Shown: positions 36,801 through 46,034, numbered from the stretch's first letter. The stretch is 64,000 nucleotides of DNA from G965232465 sp965232465 (GCA_965232465.1 OZ246977.1:1240001-1304000), one strand, 5' to 3'. The notes: a model not told the origin generated them from the sequence alone. A program made the numbers and translations.

Positions 36801-39450
36801 TATTACCAGATACGAACGATACATCAAGATTGGCTACGCTTAGGGTATTTGCCGCTACTGTTTGCTTGGCAATGGTAAAGGGTGCCAGGTCAAAACTGCC
36901 GCTGTATTTTTCATCCGCAGTTTTTGCACTCATGGTAATACCCACTGTACCCGCCGATGGTGCCCCAAAGATTTTACCATCTGTGTCGATGCTTGGTGTA
37001 CCACTGCCTGTCCAGCTTTTAATACCCCAAGCAAATGCGTTGGCATTTAACCCACCGGGTAGGTTGGAATATTTTAGGTCAAACCTAATAGTACTGCCCG
37101 TTTTCCACTTATTGTCGCCACTGTTTAATGATATGGTCGGAACAGTTGTTATATCTTTTCCTGCCCCTATCTCTTGCTTCGTAACAGTAATATTTTGATA
37201 ATTTGTCAGTTCGGGCAATCCCCCTTTTGCCTTACGGACGATTTTTACCAACAATTTCCCTGATTTATTCAGTTTGCTACCGTCAATTTTCCCTGTTTTG
37301 TTGTTTATCGCCCCGCTTAATGCACCGGTAACAATGCCCGCAGTGGTGGCGTCTTTGCCCCCTTTATTACCATCGCTGGTGGGCAAAATAGAAAAGGTGA
37401 AATCGGCACTGGTATCAAACGATACAGTGGTATCGCCAACCGTATCAGAAGTGTTTACCTTATAATCGACAGTAAAGGTTTTGCCCCATTTACCAGACAA
37501 CCCGGTAGGTGTTCCGCCCAATGTGCCCGCACCAGTCGACAGTTCAAAGGTTCTGGTTTGATCCACATATTCATCCTCATCATGTTCAAATACAACAGTT
37601 ACAGTTGTACTGGTCGCTATTGCCCCTGATAGGGTCAGGGTCTTGCCATCAACTGTAAGATTCGCATTATTATCTGTATCTGTTAGGCTCTTAATTGTCC
37701 AATCGGATTTTTGCGTTTGGCTGCCTGTTACAGTTAATTTACCCAGTATATCGGCAGTGCTAACCGTCACACTTCCAGACCCATAGGGGACAACAAGATT
37801 TGCCATTTTCAAATCGTTTGCCACAAAAGCAATATCGGTTTTTACATATACAATACGGTCGTCAAAATCCGTCGCACTGTATGTCAATTTGATGACCGCT
37901 GCACCTGCACCTGCTTTATCTTCCAGCGTACTGGTATAGCTAGCGGCACCCACACCGATATTCGTCCCCCCATTCTTAAATTGAAAATCTGTGCCATTTA
38001 TGCCTGAAACCCTTTCTGCTTTGACAGTCGGCGTTACCCCATTCGGTACAGTACCAACAAAGGTACTTACATTATATGTTTTGGTATTGGTTAAAGTATA
38101 CGCATTGGATTGGGTGGTACCATCCCCACCCTTAATATCGTTACTGGCTTTATCCGAATCGGATAGTACGCTGCCAATTTGGCTGCTGGCGATTGCCTTT
38201 ACGAATACAACCCTGTCCTCAAAACCATCGGCACTGTATGTCAACTTTAAGGTGGCGGTTTTGCCACCGGCTAGGTCTTTAAACTGGCTGTCTGCGGTAA
38301 TGTCCGCCAACCTAATGACACTGGTACCATCGCTGGCGTACAATTCAAAATCTGTGCCCTTCTTACCATCGCCAGCGACTTGTTCCGCTTTTACCGTAAC
38401 TTTATTGGGATCAATCGCCCCTGCTGTTGTTTTCAAGCTATCGGGAATGTTGCGAATAAAGTCTGCAACATCGTATTGTTCGCCGTTTTGTAAGGCGTAT
38501 GCGGATTGTTCTGTTGCACCATCCCCCTCACTGATTTTATTGGCTGTTTTGTCCGCATCACTCAGCGTACTGCCAAGGGCAGGGGTGCTATCGACCTCCG
38601 CTGTTTTAATATCATAGTGCCTTTCGACCTTGTCATAGCGTTTGTGCCATACGGCATCTGTAGCGGATACAGAGGCGGATTTTAACTGGTCTTGTATGCT
38701 TTTATTAAATGCCAGTTTAAAATCGACGGATATATCGGTTTTTGCCGATTCGCCATTGGGCTTGTCATATTCGCCCCGCACTGTTACCATCGCATTGGGG
38801 CTAAATGCAGCAATCAGTTTATTGCCCTTAACAACCGTATCGCCCACCCCGTCGAATCTATAGGTACCCACCCCCACAGATACTTGTTCATAATTGGGAA
38901 TACTACCCTTAGCGGTTATATCCCAGCCTTGTAATACCTTTTTATCATCGATAATGGTGTTACCAATGCGACGATATAGGTTTGCCGCCATGTCGAATCG
39001 GGCGGTTTTCAGTTCCGCCCCCACACTAAACCGTTGGAAGGTGTTCGATGCCTTAAAAGTAAGTATATTCTTTGTGCCATCCTTGCTATCAAAAAACGCA
39101 TTCACCCCAACAATTAAAGGGGCAGCTGTTGTATCGACAAGTTTGCGATACCCCAATCCCAAGTTTAATCGATTCGTCGACTTCTGACGATTATAAGAAG
39201 TTTGTACATATGTAATGGTATCTTTTGTTTCCCGCAGGTTGCTAAAAGCGGTAATATCCCAATTTAGGGTTTTATCCGTATAGCCGATCCCGCCGCTTAT
39301 CCATTCAAAAACCCCTGTTCTGCTTATGCTATCAATAAACATATTCCCCGTGGCATTGACCACTTTGTCCGTGTCATCGGTGAATACAGGTGTTGTATAT
39401 GCCAGCACAATAACACTAGCCGTTGCCCATAAAGATTTTTTCAGTTTCAT
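33823..39450 (-). CDS. Giant inverse autotransporter adhesin (intimin/invasin-like)
   Basis: 1875 residues from ATG 39450, chosen because GAGG lies 9 bp upstream and a typical signal follows (MKLKKSLWATASVIVLAYTT). Residues ~25-285 form an inverse-autotransporter barrel: LNLGLGYRKL, LIVGVNAFFDSKDG, FSVGAELKTARFDMAANLY, VLQGWDITAKGSIPNYEQVSVGVG are family hallmarks (shown in pieces under 20 residues each: GWDITAKG, IPNYEQVSVG). Two ~130-residue repeats follow (LSDADK/LSDSDK), then four ~310-330-residue composite units to about 1725. Each unit has a DWTVKSL-type module, a KWGKTFT...KSGKLLVKIVR module and a YSG...FTIAKQ module, all Ig-like in pattern. A unique C-terminal domain ends in YVKGDPNL. 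The barrel should anchor in the outer membrane with the repeats outside. The ligand is unknown. Confidence 0.9.
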   Translation of the reverse strand: MKLKKSLWATASVIVLAYTTPVFTDDTDKVVNATGNMFIDSISRTGVFEWISGGIGYTDKTLNWDITAFSNLRETKDTITYVQTSYNRQKSTNRLNLGLGYRKLVDTTAAPLIVGVNAFFDSKDGTKNILTFKASNTFQRFSVGAELKTARFDMAANLYRRIGNTIIDDKKVLQGWDITAKGSIPNYEQVSVGVGTYRFDGVGDTVVKGNKLIAAFSPNAMVTVRGEYDKPNGESAKTDISVDFKLAFNKSIQDQLKSASVSATDAVWHKRYDKVERHYDIKTAEVDSTPALGSTLSDADKTANKISEGDGATEQSAYALQNGEQYDVADFIRNIPDSLKTTAGAIDPNKVTVKAEQVAGDGKKGTDFELYASDGTSVIRLADITADSQFKDLAGGKTATLKLTYSADGFEDRVVFVKAIASSQIGSVLSDSDKASNDIKGGDGTTQSNAYTLTNTKTYNVSTFVGTVPNGVTPTVKAERVSGINGTDFQFKNGGTNIGVGAASYTSTLEDKAGAGAAVIKLTYSATDFDDRIVYVKTDIAFVANDLKMANLVVPYGSGSVTVSTADILGKLTVTGSQTQKSDWTIKSLTDTDNNANLTVDGKTLTLSGAIATSTTVTVVFEHDEDEYVDQTRTFELSTGAGTLGGTPTGLSGKWGKTFTVDYKVNTSDTVGDTTVSFDTSADFTFSILPTSDGNKGGKDATTAGIVTGALSGAINNKTGKIDGSKLNKSGKLLVKIVRKAKGGLPELTNYQNITVTKQEIGAGKDITTVPTISLNSGDNKWKTGSTIRFDLKYSNLPGGLNANAFAWGIKSWTGSGTPSIDTDGKIFGAPSAGTVGITMSAKTADEKYSGSFDLAPFTIAKQTVAANTLSVANLDVSFVSGNKVVSAADVLGQLTASSSNRSDWTVKSLRDTDGNGNLTVAGNRKSMTISGAISAGTTIEVVFESAKYTDVTKTFELSTKASQISSANREGSGKWGKTYTTNYKLKTRDGGQDFATGASGDFTFSIVASQSGFTSTTTGIVADGQTAINSKTGAIDAGKLTKSGTLLIKIVRAKKGSVDAVTEYQNFTVSKQDLARDITKPTVGSSDNTWKNNGGKIPLTFAGLPTGTTFGNYDWTVAAKTVGAPTGRLAVVSDGSGITGATSSGTVVITMNAKSTDTKYTGQAILADFAIAKQTGTGALTMEPVVIPFGASDTSKTVSTATITGKLGVPSAGGLGTTSDWTLKSLSESHANLTVNGKTLTISGAITGTTVTATFKSDKYTDKNATFTLSTGAGAMSTGDTRTGLSGKWGIGFSVAADYKLKLSDSVGDTAVTFTKGTPTNAGDYTFTILPTSDGGKGGKDATTANIVTGALTGAIDNKTGKIDGSKLNKSGKLLVKIVRAAKGGLPALTDYENITVTKQDSNDHPNFRVSATGITWATASTAVTYTPANLPTGIGTATYALSGTTAGSTTGGNAITVAASDGKIAKTARSGVVKVKITYAANDKYTQMSRDVDVPINKQTATGTLSMADLIVSYTGGNKTVSTADILGQMTPPTGTQKADWTLKSLADTDSHGKLAIDSGGKSMTISGTIPAGTTVTAVFESVKYQDKTGITFELSTGTGTMSSGTRTGLSGKWGTGFTSSANVDYKLKLSDSVGDTSATFTKGTTTTPGDYTFTILPTSDGSKGGKDATTSGIVTGALTGAINANTGAIEGTKLTKSGKLLVKIVRQAKGGLPEITDYENITVTKQILTPAVASSVASLSGAGHTMTQAGTTSDPFALKRRHTYPINKLISVPSGLGTPTVTVTWTGSGNLQTQGVGITVINDKIGRSDTTLLRSNKGTTISQAFTRSISDIFNSAATNTVQFIFTFTNPDTDKYDLTQSVINVYVKGDPNL

Positions 39451-39519
39451 GTGTTTCATCCTCAATATCTTAGTATTACAGTTCAATTCGGCACCCGCTT
39501 AAACAAGCACCACACTATA

Positions 39520-39549
39520 AGTATACAGAGGATTTTTTTTTTTTTTCAA
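39520..39549 (-). promoter_or_regulatory. Adhesin promoter with A14 homopolymer in the spacer
   Basis: On the minus strand a -35 TTGAAA (39544-39549) and -10 TATACT (39520-39525) are separated by 18 bp. A run of 14 A (39533-39546) fills most of the spacer and part of the -35. Predicted transcription starts about 60 bp before the ATG. Gain or loss of one A would change spacing to 19 or 17 bp and so promoter strength. Confidence 0.6.
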
Positions 39550-39641
39550 GTATTAAAAACCATAATTAAATAACACCATAAGTTGTAATGTATGGGGGTG
39601 AAATACCTAACCTAGGGTAGGTATTATCATAAATAGATTAT

Positions 39642-40340
39642 TTAAAAAGATGCCTTATAAAACCGTGCAGCTTGTGTTAATGTTTGCTGTTTACCAGATA
39701 ATACTTGTTGTGATTCTGCGTCTTGTCCCCATTCGCTGATTTGGTGTATTTCATCTAAATAACAGACCTCGAATGCCGTTTTAGTATCCGCATCTTCTTT
39801 AATAACAGCCATTGCCAACACAAAAGACCCCAGCACAGACACCATATCCGCAAATGCCGTCAATTGATATGTATTCATATTCATTACAATTTTTTCAGCT
39901 TGTTGTATCACCAATACCGACTGTGAAGTGGGTATAATGCCAGTGGTCGTTACAATCGGCATATGCAGTATATCATGGGCATATACCACCCACGAATCCC
40001 ATACATTCTGTTGCTTTTGTCGTAAATGTCCATATGTATCAGACCGATAACATATAACATCCGCATCCGCATACGACATCACAGATCGGCGAATATCGTC
40101 CATATGTGGCGATACTTTATCCACAGCTGTCGATGCTAGACACATCATGGGCATATGGCTTGTAATCACTTCCCCATCCACAGGTACCGCATTCCATTCT
40201 GAACAAATATGCATTGCCAGTGCCTTGGTGGGTACAGTTAAAATATGCTTATTTGGTGTTTTGATGATGCGACCATCGAGTAAAACAACGAATCCTGTAT
40301 CTGTATTTCCCACCATTGCTTGTTTATAAAATCGTTTCAT
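39642..40340 (-). CDS. ATP12-family F1-ATPase assembly chaperone
   Basis: 232 residues from the ATG at 40340 (an upstream in-frame start lacks support). Seen: the family N-terminus MKRFYKQAMV, LLDGRIIKTPNKHILTVPT, and a helical C-terminal domain with EWGQDAE-type ending. ATP12 holds the F1 alpha subunit before assembly; bacterial members are almost confined to alphaproteobacteria, so this supports the taxonomic call. It is not next to atp genes here. Confidence 0.92.
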   Translation of the reverse strand: MKRFYKQAMVGNTDTGFVVLLDGRIIKTPNKHILTVPTKALAMHICSEWNAVPVDGEVITSHMPMMCLASTAVDKVSPHMDDIRRSVMSYADADVICYRSDTYGHLRQKQQNVWDSWVVYAHDILHMPIVTTTGIIPTSQSVLVIQQAEKIVMNMNTYQLTAFADMVSVLGSFVLAMAVIKEDADTKTAFEVCYLDEIHQISEWGQDAESQQVLSGKQQTLTQAARFYKASF

Positions 40341-40407
40341 AACAGGTAAAATATCACTATGCACATATATGTACAAGTATTTTTGCCAGTATTTTTATAA
40401 GGGGGGT

Positions 40408-41166
40408 TTACCAAAAAATTAAACGCAATCCACTTATTATTAAGATGGCAAATGCCCCCTTTTTTACCCATGGTAATGGTATTTTTTTGGCGTGCCATTG
40501 GGCAAATTTTGTGGCGATAAATACCACAGGAAAACAATACAGTGCCAATATAAATTCTTGGATGGGAAAGTGTCCAAAATTATATGTTATCACCCCAATT
40601 CGGATCGTGGCACATATGGTAAAAATTGCCAATAAAGTATTTCGAATGGTGTCTATGTGCCATGGTTGGCGATAGGTTAAATATACTAAGGGTGGTGCTG
40701 ATGAGGCAAACATCCCCGCCATCATTCCCCCAATCATTCCATAAAATACAAATACCAAAGGAGAGCTTTGTGTGGATTTTTGGGTGGGGCTTACAAACAA
40801 TAAAAACGATGCAATGACGATTACTATACCAAGTACCACCTGTAACAGCCTTAAACTATTGGTGGCATAAAACATATCCAGTGTATATACACCCAAAATA
40901 ATCGTAGGCATAATGCACACGGCCATTTGTAACAATGCCCTTTTATTAACAAAATGCCACTCAGAAAACAGCGAAGTACCCCCATTGATAAGCATCATAA
41001 ATCCCAATGCAACCATTAATGGAGGCAAGGGCATAATATCAAACAATACCACCCCTATAATCACCACCAAAGCCAATGCAAAACCTGTCGTATTCTGAAT
41101 ATAACATCCCAATGCAATCAAAACTTGCAACAATAAAAACGCTTCAAAAGATAAACCCGCAATCAT
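40408..41166 (-). CDS. TauE/SafE family permease
   Basis: A 252-residue membrane protein with seven to eight hydrophobic helices. Seen: the N-terminal Gly-rich hydrophobic repeat and the second-half FYGMIGGMMAGMFASSAPPLVYL. The family includes exporters of sulfite, sulfolactate and related organosulfonates. The substrate is not deducible. It lies between the ATP12 gene and a ferredoxin gene on the same strand. Confidence 0.85.
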   Translation of the reverse strand: MIAGLSFEAFLLLQVLIALGCYIQNTTGFALALVVIIGVVLFDIMPLPPLMVALGFMMLINGGTSLFSEWHFVNKRALLQMAVCIMPTIILGVYTLDMFYATNSLRLLQVVLGIVIVIASFLLFVSPTQKSTQSSPLVFVFYGMIGGMMAGMFASSAPPLVYLTYRQPWHIDTIRNTLLAIFTICATIRIGVITYNFGHFPIQEFILALYCFPVVFIATKFAQWHAKKIPLPWVKKGAFAILIISGLRLIFW

Positions 41167-41186
41167 ATTTTTCTTTTTGTGTAATA

Positions 41187-41507
41187 TTAATTTTTTTCTG
41201 ATCCCGGTGCCATGGTGATTTTTAAACCATCCATCGTTTCAGATAAAATTATTTGGCACGACAGCCGGGAATTGTCTTTGACTTCAAACGCATCCTCCAA
41301 ACGGTCCAGTTCTTCGTCTTCTGGGGCGGGTAACATATCAAGCCAATCCGCATCCACATATACATGACAGGTGGCACAACTGCAACATCCGCCACATTCT
41401 GCTTTGATCGGTAATTCCCAATCACGAATAATTTCCATAACCCGCCAGCCTTGCAAGGCTTCAAGCTGATGTTCTCTACCTTCAAAATCGGTTACAAATA
41501 TATACAT
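41187..41507 (-). CDS. [2Fe-2S] ferredoxin, adrenodoxin type
   Basis: 106 residues. The cluster ligands are C38, C44 and C47 (C-x5-C-x2-C in ECGGCCSCATCHVYV) and the Cys in RLSCQI. An additional C41/C42 pair sits inside the loop. This pattern is of the Fdx/FdxB class that serves Fe-S assembly or P450 electron transfer. It lies 8 bp after the ABC exporter gene. The partner is unknown; no isc genes are in the window. Confidence 0.93.
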   Translation of the reverse strand: MYIFVTDFEGREHQLEALQGWRVMEIIRDWELPIKAECGGCCSCATCHVYVDADWLDMLPAPEDEELDRLEDAFEVKDNSRLSCQIILSETMDGLKITMAPGSEKN

Positions 41508-41515
41508 CGGATGTT

Positions 41516-43264
41516 TTATACCTTTTGTGCATCGGTTAAATCGGCATATACACCGCCCTGTTGTTTTAATGATGTGTGGGTGCCTTGTTCGATAATCCGT
41601 CCCTTATCCATAACATAAATAATGTCAGCATTTTGAATGGTCGATAAACGGTGGGCAACGATTATCGATGTACGCCCCTGCATCAAATTTTCAAGGGCAT
41701 TTTGAATATGGCGTTCGCTGTTGGTATCAAGGGCAGATGTTGCCTCATCTAACAACAGAATCGGGGCATTTTTTAAAAACGCACGGGCAATGGATATGCG
41801 TTGCCGTTGCCCCCCTGATAATTGTAATCCCCTTTCGCCCACCAAAGTATCCAATCCATGTTCTAAATCTTGTACAAATTGCCAAGCGGAAGCGTTTTTT
41901 AATGCCTGTATAATCTGATCCTCAGTCGCATTCAAATCGCCCAATATCACATTTTCACGCACTGTAGTGTTAAATAAAACAGTATCTTGGCTGACCAATG
42001 ATATATGCTTTCTTAGGGAATGGAACGACATGTCATAGATGCTGATACCATCTATGGTAATATCGCCTTTGCTGATATCATAAAATCTGGGTATCAAATT
42101 TAATAAGGTGGATTTACCGGACCCGCTCTCCCCAACAAACGCCACAGTTTTTCCCGCAGGTACTGCGACATTTAAACCATGCAGCACAGGAATACCATTT
42201 TGATATTGAAAATGAATATTACGGAACTGCATATGTCCTTGTTGTAATACAAAATCTTTGGCATCAGGTTTTTCTTGAATTGTATTTTCCATATCTAATA
42301 AAGAAAACACCCGTTTACAAGACGCCACCCCGCCCCGGAGTATCATGTTTAGGTTGCTGAGCGATTTTAATGGGCGATACGCAGCACCCATGGCAACAAA
42401 AAATGCCATAAATCGTCCCGCATCTAATTCCTCCAACCGCACTAAGTATGCCCCCCAAACCAAGATAATACCAATGACAACCGCAGCGGTAATTTCAATA
42501 ATCGGATTGGCAATAGCAGCGGTGCGTTCCCCCCGATACCTGATGGTAAATACCATTTGAAAGGTACGGGTCACCAAATGAGTCACATGGTGTTGTAAGT
42601 TATACGATTTAACTTGCCTTGCCCCTTTAAGCGTATCATCCAAATATGCGGTCATACGGGCAATATCTTCAAATGATTTAAGGGATATACCTTCCAACTT
42701 CCGTCCTATTTTTTCAATCGGTATAAGGGTTAAAGGCAACACTATTACAATAAACACTGTCATCTGCCAAGAATTATATAACATGACGCCCAGTAACGCA
42801 AAAAAAGTTAAAAATTCCCTAACTACGCCGGTTATAAGTGCATTAATTAATCCCCCAATACTACTTATATCTGTACTGAATCGTGACAGTTGACGGGCGG
42901 TGCCTTCTCGTTCCAAATATTCTGTATCGACACCCATCAATTTTTCATATATTTGGATTTGTAAATCTTTGGTTACCGACAATACAATGCGTTGCATAAA
43001 CACCCGTTCGATATATACACATGCGGATTTAAAAAACCCCACAGCTACCAACCCCCCGGCAACTAAATATATAATAAATGGCTGTGCCCCACTCAGCACA
43101 TCATTTACCATCGGTTCAATCGCTTGCACTTGTATAGCTGTTGCCAAGGCAACAAAAATCATACAAATAAACGCTGTTATCAAACGGGAAATATAGGGTG
43201 GTAAATATGTAAAGTAAAACCGTTTCAATAATGTTTTTGTGGAATAATGTTGTAACTCAGCCAT
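41516..43264 (-). CDS. ABC exporter, fused permease/ATPase (MsbA-like)
   Basis: 582 residues: an N-terminal six-helix membrane domain followed by an ABC ATPase. Seen: Walker A GESGSGKST, signature LSGGQRQRISIARA, Walker B ILLLDEATSALD, and the switch His in IVAHRLS. The size and layout match lipid A/lipid or drug exporters of the MsbA/Sav1866 type. It lies 4 bp from the M20 hydrolase gene. The transported lipid cannot be read from the sequence. Confidence 0.93.
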   Translation of the reverse strand: MAELQHYSTKTLLKRFYFTYLPPYISRLITAFICMIFVALATAIQVQAIEPMVNDVLSGAQPFIIYLVAGGLVAVGFFKSACVYIERVFMQRIVLSVTKDLQIQIYEKLMGVDTEYLEREGTARQLSRFSTDISSIGGLINALITGVVREFLTFFALLGVMLYNSWQMTVFIVIVLPLTLIPIEKIGRKLEGISLKSFEDIARMTAYLDDTLKGARQVKSYNLQHHVTHLVTRTFQMVFTIRYRGERTAAIANPIIEITAAVVIGIILVWGAYLVRLEELDAGRFMAFFVAMGAAYRPLKSLSNLNMILRGGVASCKRVFSLLDMENTIQEKPDAKDFVLQQGHMQFRNIHFQYQNGIPVLHGLNVAVPAGKTVAFVGESGSGKSTLLNLIPRFYDISKGDITIDGISIYDMSFHSLRKHISLVSQDTVLFNTTVRENVILGDLNATEDQIIQALKNASAWQFVQDLEHGLDTLVGERGLQLSGGQRQRISIARAFLKNAPILLLDEATSALDTNSERHIQNALENLMQGRTSIIVAHRLSTIQNADIIYVMDKGRIIEQGTHTSLKQQGGVYADLTDAQKV

Positions 43265-43268
43265 GGTT

Positions 43269-44429
43269 TTATTTTACAGGTAACCTTGATTGTGCCAGTT
43301 GCAACCAATACGATACGCCAATGGGAATAATATTATCGTCAAAATCGTAATGGGTGGTGTGTAATCCGCCAATATCCCCCATACCTAGCCAAATATAATT
43401 GCCTTCGACCTTTTCCAACATGTCACTGAAATCTTCCCCCCCCATGGATGGGGGGGCGTTCCATATAATATTATTCTTGCCGACAACATCCCCCATTGCC
43501 TGTCCGGCATATTCGGTGGGCAAATCACTGTTAATGGTGGCTTGGTATCCACGGATATAATTTACATGTATATCACATTTAAATGCCACTGAAAATCCTT
43601 TGCCAATTTCTAGCATGCGGGTTTCCACTAAATCCCTTATATCGGCGGCAAATGTCCGGACAGTACCACTTATTTCCACTGTGTCAGGAATTACATTAAA
43701 TGCCGATCCCCCATGTATCATTGTTGCCGATACCACACACGATTTTACAGGGTTTGCGTTACGGGAAGTAATGGTTTGTAAAGCTGTTATCAATTGCGAT
43801 CCTATGACCACAGGGTCAATGCTGAGTTGCGGAATGGCTGCATGTGCCCCCACCCCTGTGACAGTAATTTCAAATGAATCTGCCGCCGCCATAATCGCCC
43901 CCTTGGTCGCCGCTGCTGTGGCAAATGGCATGCCGGGCCAATTGTGAATTGCATATACTTCGTCCATAGGACATTTTTCAAACATACCGTCGGCGATCAT
44001 TTTGCTGGCACCGGCTTCGCCTTCTTCGCCGGGTTGAAAAATAAGGTGTACTGTGCCATCAAATTCCCCCACCTGTTGTAAAGCCTTTGCTGCCCCCATT
44101 AACATGGCCGTATGTCCATCATGCCCACAGGCGTGCATCACACCATCATTTTTGGATTTATATGTCAAATGATTATTTTCTTCGGTCATCGGCAACGCAT
44201 CTAGTTCACATCGAAAACCAATTGCCCGATTACCTGTGCCTTTTTTGAGGGTGGCAACAATGCCTGTATTGGCAAATTCTTGGTATTCAATTCCCATATC
44301 TTGTAATTTTTGTTTTACAAATGCAGAAGTTTTATATTCTAGTAAACTGTTTTCTGGGTGGGCGTGTATGTGTTGTCGCCATTGTTTAACTTCTTCAAAA
44401 ATATCCTGTGCATATGGATGAATGTTCAT
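43269..44429 (-). CDS. M20-family amidohydrolase
   Basis: 386 residues of the HipO/aminoacylase-like M20D group, which cleave N-acyl amino acids or hippurate-type amides. Seen: the metal site MHACGHDGHTAMLMG, the second metal/catalytic FQPGEEGEAGASKMI, then SHIP-type motifs (IHGGSAFNVIPD), and the PSMGGEDFSDML end. A complete gene. The exact substrate is unknown. Confidence 0.92.
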   Translation of the reverse strand: MNIHPYAQDIFEEVKQWRQHIHAHPENSLLEYKTSAFVKQKLQDMGIEYQEFANTGIVATLKKGTGNRAIGFRCELDALPMTEENNHLTYKSKNDGVMHACGHDGHTAMLMGAAKALQQVGEFDGTVHLIFQPGEEGEAGASKMIADGMFEKCPMDEVYAIHNWPGMPFATAAATKGAIMAAADSFEITVTGVGAHAAIPQLSIDPVVIGSQLITALQTITSRNANPVKSCVVSATMIHGGSAFNVIPDTVEISGTVRTFAADIRDLVETRMLEIGKGFSVAFKCDIHVNYIRGYQATINSDLPTEYAGQAMGDVVGKNNIIWNAPPSMGGEDFSDMLEKVEGNYIWLGMGDIGGLHTTHYDFDDNIIPIGVSYWLQLAQSRLPVK

Positions 44430-44509
44430 GTATCAATTCCTTTTTAAAAATTTCTCTGTTAAAAAATTATATGTGTACTATATAAGAAAACTATATTTTT
44501 GGCAATGCG

Positions 44510-45196
44510 TTATAAAATCCCTAATGTTTTAAACGATACTATGTTTTCTTTGCTGATAATAATATGGTCATGAATGTGAATTCCCATAGGGGTACAGGCA
44601 TTTTGCACCTTGTATGTCATATCGATGTCCGCTTGGGATGGGGTGGCATCGCCACTGGGGTGGTTGTGTACCATAATGATTGCCACCGCCCCCAATTCTA
44701 ATGCCCGTTTAACAACTTCACGGGGATATACGGCGGTTTCATTGATACTGCCCTTGGTTTGGACTTCGTCGGTAATGATACGGTTACGGCTGTTTAAAAA
44801 TATTATACGAAATTGTTCTGTTTCTTCATATGCCATATGCAGGGTACAGTATTCTATCATTTTATCCCAAGACCCCAAAATAGGCATATTTTGCAGGGTT
44901 TGTTTGTAGGATAAGGTAACCGCTTTATGTGCAACTTTTAATAACACCGCCGTATTTTGCCCAATCCCATCGACTTTGGTCAAGGTACCCAAACTTGCCC
45001 CCATAACCGCATTGATTGACCCAAATTGTGCCAACAAAGATTTTGCAATCGGTTTTACATCCCGGCGGGGAATCGCATATTGTAATAATAATTCCAGAAT
45101 TTCGTAATCCGCCAACCCATCCCCCATCGCATCGATAAAACGGTTACGAAGCCGTTGTCTGTGTCCATGATAACACGGGCATTTTGTATCAGTCAT
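44510..45196 (-). CDS. radC: RadC family JAB-domain protein
   Basis: 228 residues from the ATG at 45196; an upstream ATG at 45208 would extend the overlap with map. Seen: an HhH-like N-terminal domain (ILELLLQYAIPRRDVKPIAK) and the JAB/MPN metal site IMVHNHPSGDATPSQADIDMT. Annotated as DNA repair by history, but its real role is unclear. It overlaps map by 8 bp. Confidence 0.93.
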   Translation of the reverse strand: MTDTKCPCYHGHRQRLRNRFIDAMGDGLADYEILELLLQYAIPRRDVKPIAKSLLAQFGSINAVMGASLGTLTKVDGIGQNTAVLLKVAHKAVTLSYKQTLQNMPILGSWDKMIEYCTLHMAYEETEQFRIIFLNSRNRIITDEVQTKGSINETAVYPREVVKRALELGAVAIIMVHNHPSGDATPSQADIDMTYKVQNACTPMGIHIHDHIIISKENIVSFKTLGIL

Positions 45197-45992
45197 GGCA
45201 CACCCCATTTGGCGAATAAGTAAATACCTGACAGCCGTCTGTTGTCACCATTAAGGTATGTTCCCATTGGGCCGATAGGCTCCGATCACGGGTGACAGCC
45301 GTCCAACCATCGTCCAGAATTTTTGCATCAGGTGTCCCCAAATTAATCATCGGTTCAATGGTAAATACCATGCCGGTTTGTAATACAATATCGGCGGTTT
45401 TGGGTTCCACATAATGGAACACATTGGGCGGTTCATGGAACGCCCGCCCAATACCATGCCCAACAAAATCCCGCACCACGCCACAGCCTTGTGATTCCGC
45501 ATACGATTGAATCGTATGGGAAATATCCCCAAAAGTATTCCCCGGTGCCACAACTTGTATGGCACGGCGTAAGCATTCGTGGGCAATATTGGTAATGCGT
45601 TTTGCTTTTATGGGGGCTTTTTTCACATCCGCATAAAACATACGGCTTGTGTCCCCATACCATCCATCGACGATCACTGTTACATCAATATTTAATATAT
45701 CAGTGGCTTTTAAAGTGCGACTGTCGCTGGGAATTCCATGACAAATTACATGATTTATCGAAGTACAAGTGGCTTTGGGATATCCCTTGTAATTTAAGGG
45801 GGCGGGAATGGCATTGTTGTCCACAATAAAATTGTGCATTAAACGGTCAAGTTTACCTGTTGTAATACCTGTTTTCACATAGGGGGTAATAAAATCGAGC
45901 GTTTCTGCCGCCAGTTTTCCCGCTTTGCTTAATCCAGCAATGGCATCATTCCCATAAATTTTTATTTGTGTCGCATCGTAATGTTCTTTCAT
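45189..45992 (-). CDS. map: Methionine aminopeptidase, type I
   Basis: Removes N-terminal Met from nascent proteins. 267 residues. Seen: the metal ligands in NIDVTVIVDGWYGDTSRMF (two Asp), GHGIGRAFHEPPNVFHY (His), and FTIEPMINLG (Glu). The gene lies upstream of radC on the same strand, with overlapping ends. Confidence 0.96.
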   Translation of the reverse strand: MKEHYDATQIKIYGNDAIAGLSKAGKLAAETLDFITPYVKTGITTGKLDRLMHNFIVDNNAIPAPLNYKGYPKATCTSINHVICHGIPSDSRTLKATDILNIDVTVIVDGWYGDTSRMFYADVKKAPIKAKRITNIAHECLRRAIQVVAPGNTFGDISHTIQSYAESQGCGVVRDFVGHGIGRAFHEPPNVFHYVEPKTADIVLQTGMVFTIEPMINLGTPDAKILDDGWTAVTRDRSLSAQWEHTLMVTTDGCQVFTYSPNGVCHD

Positions 45993-46034
45993 AATATACT
46001 TCCCATATGCGGGGGCGTTCGCCTCCTGTATTTT

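Noticed and set aside
34000..39187. Many long open frames on the strand opposite the first adhesin (for example 35576-36112 and 36527-37198)
   Set aside because: They mirror the repetitive adhesin modules, have no ribosome sites, and repeat at the same period as the gene. They are shadows of the biased codon use.
33823..39450. Tandem repeats in the adhesin considered as a CRISPR array or satellite
   Set aside because: The repeats are in-frame coding modules of about 950-990 bp, not short repeats with spacers.
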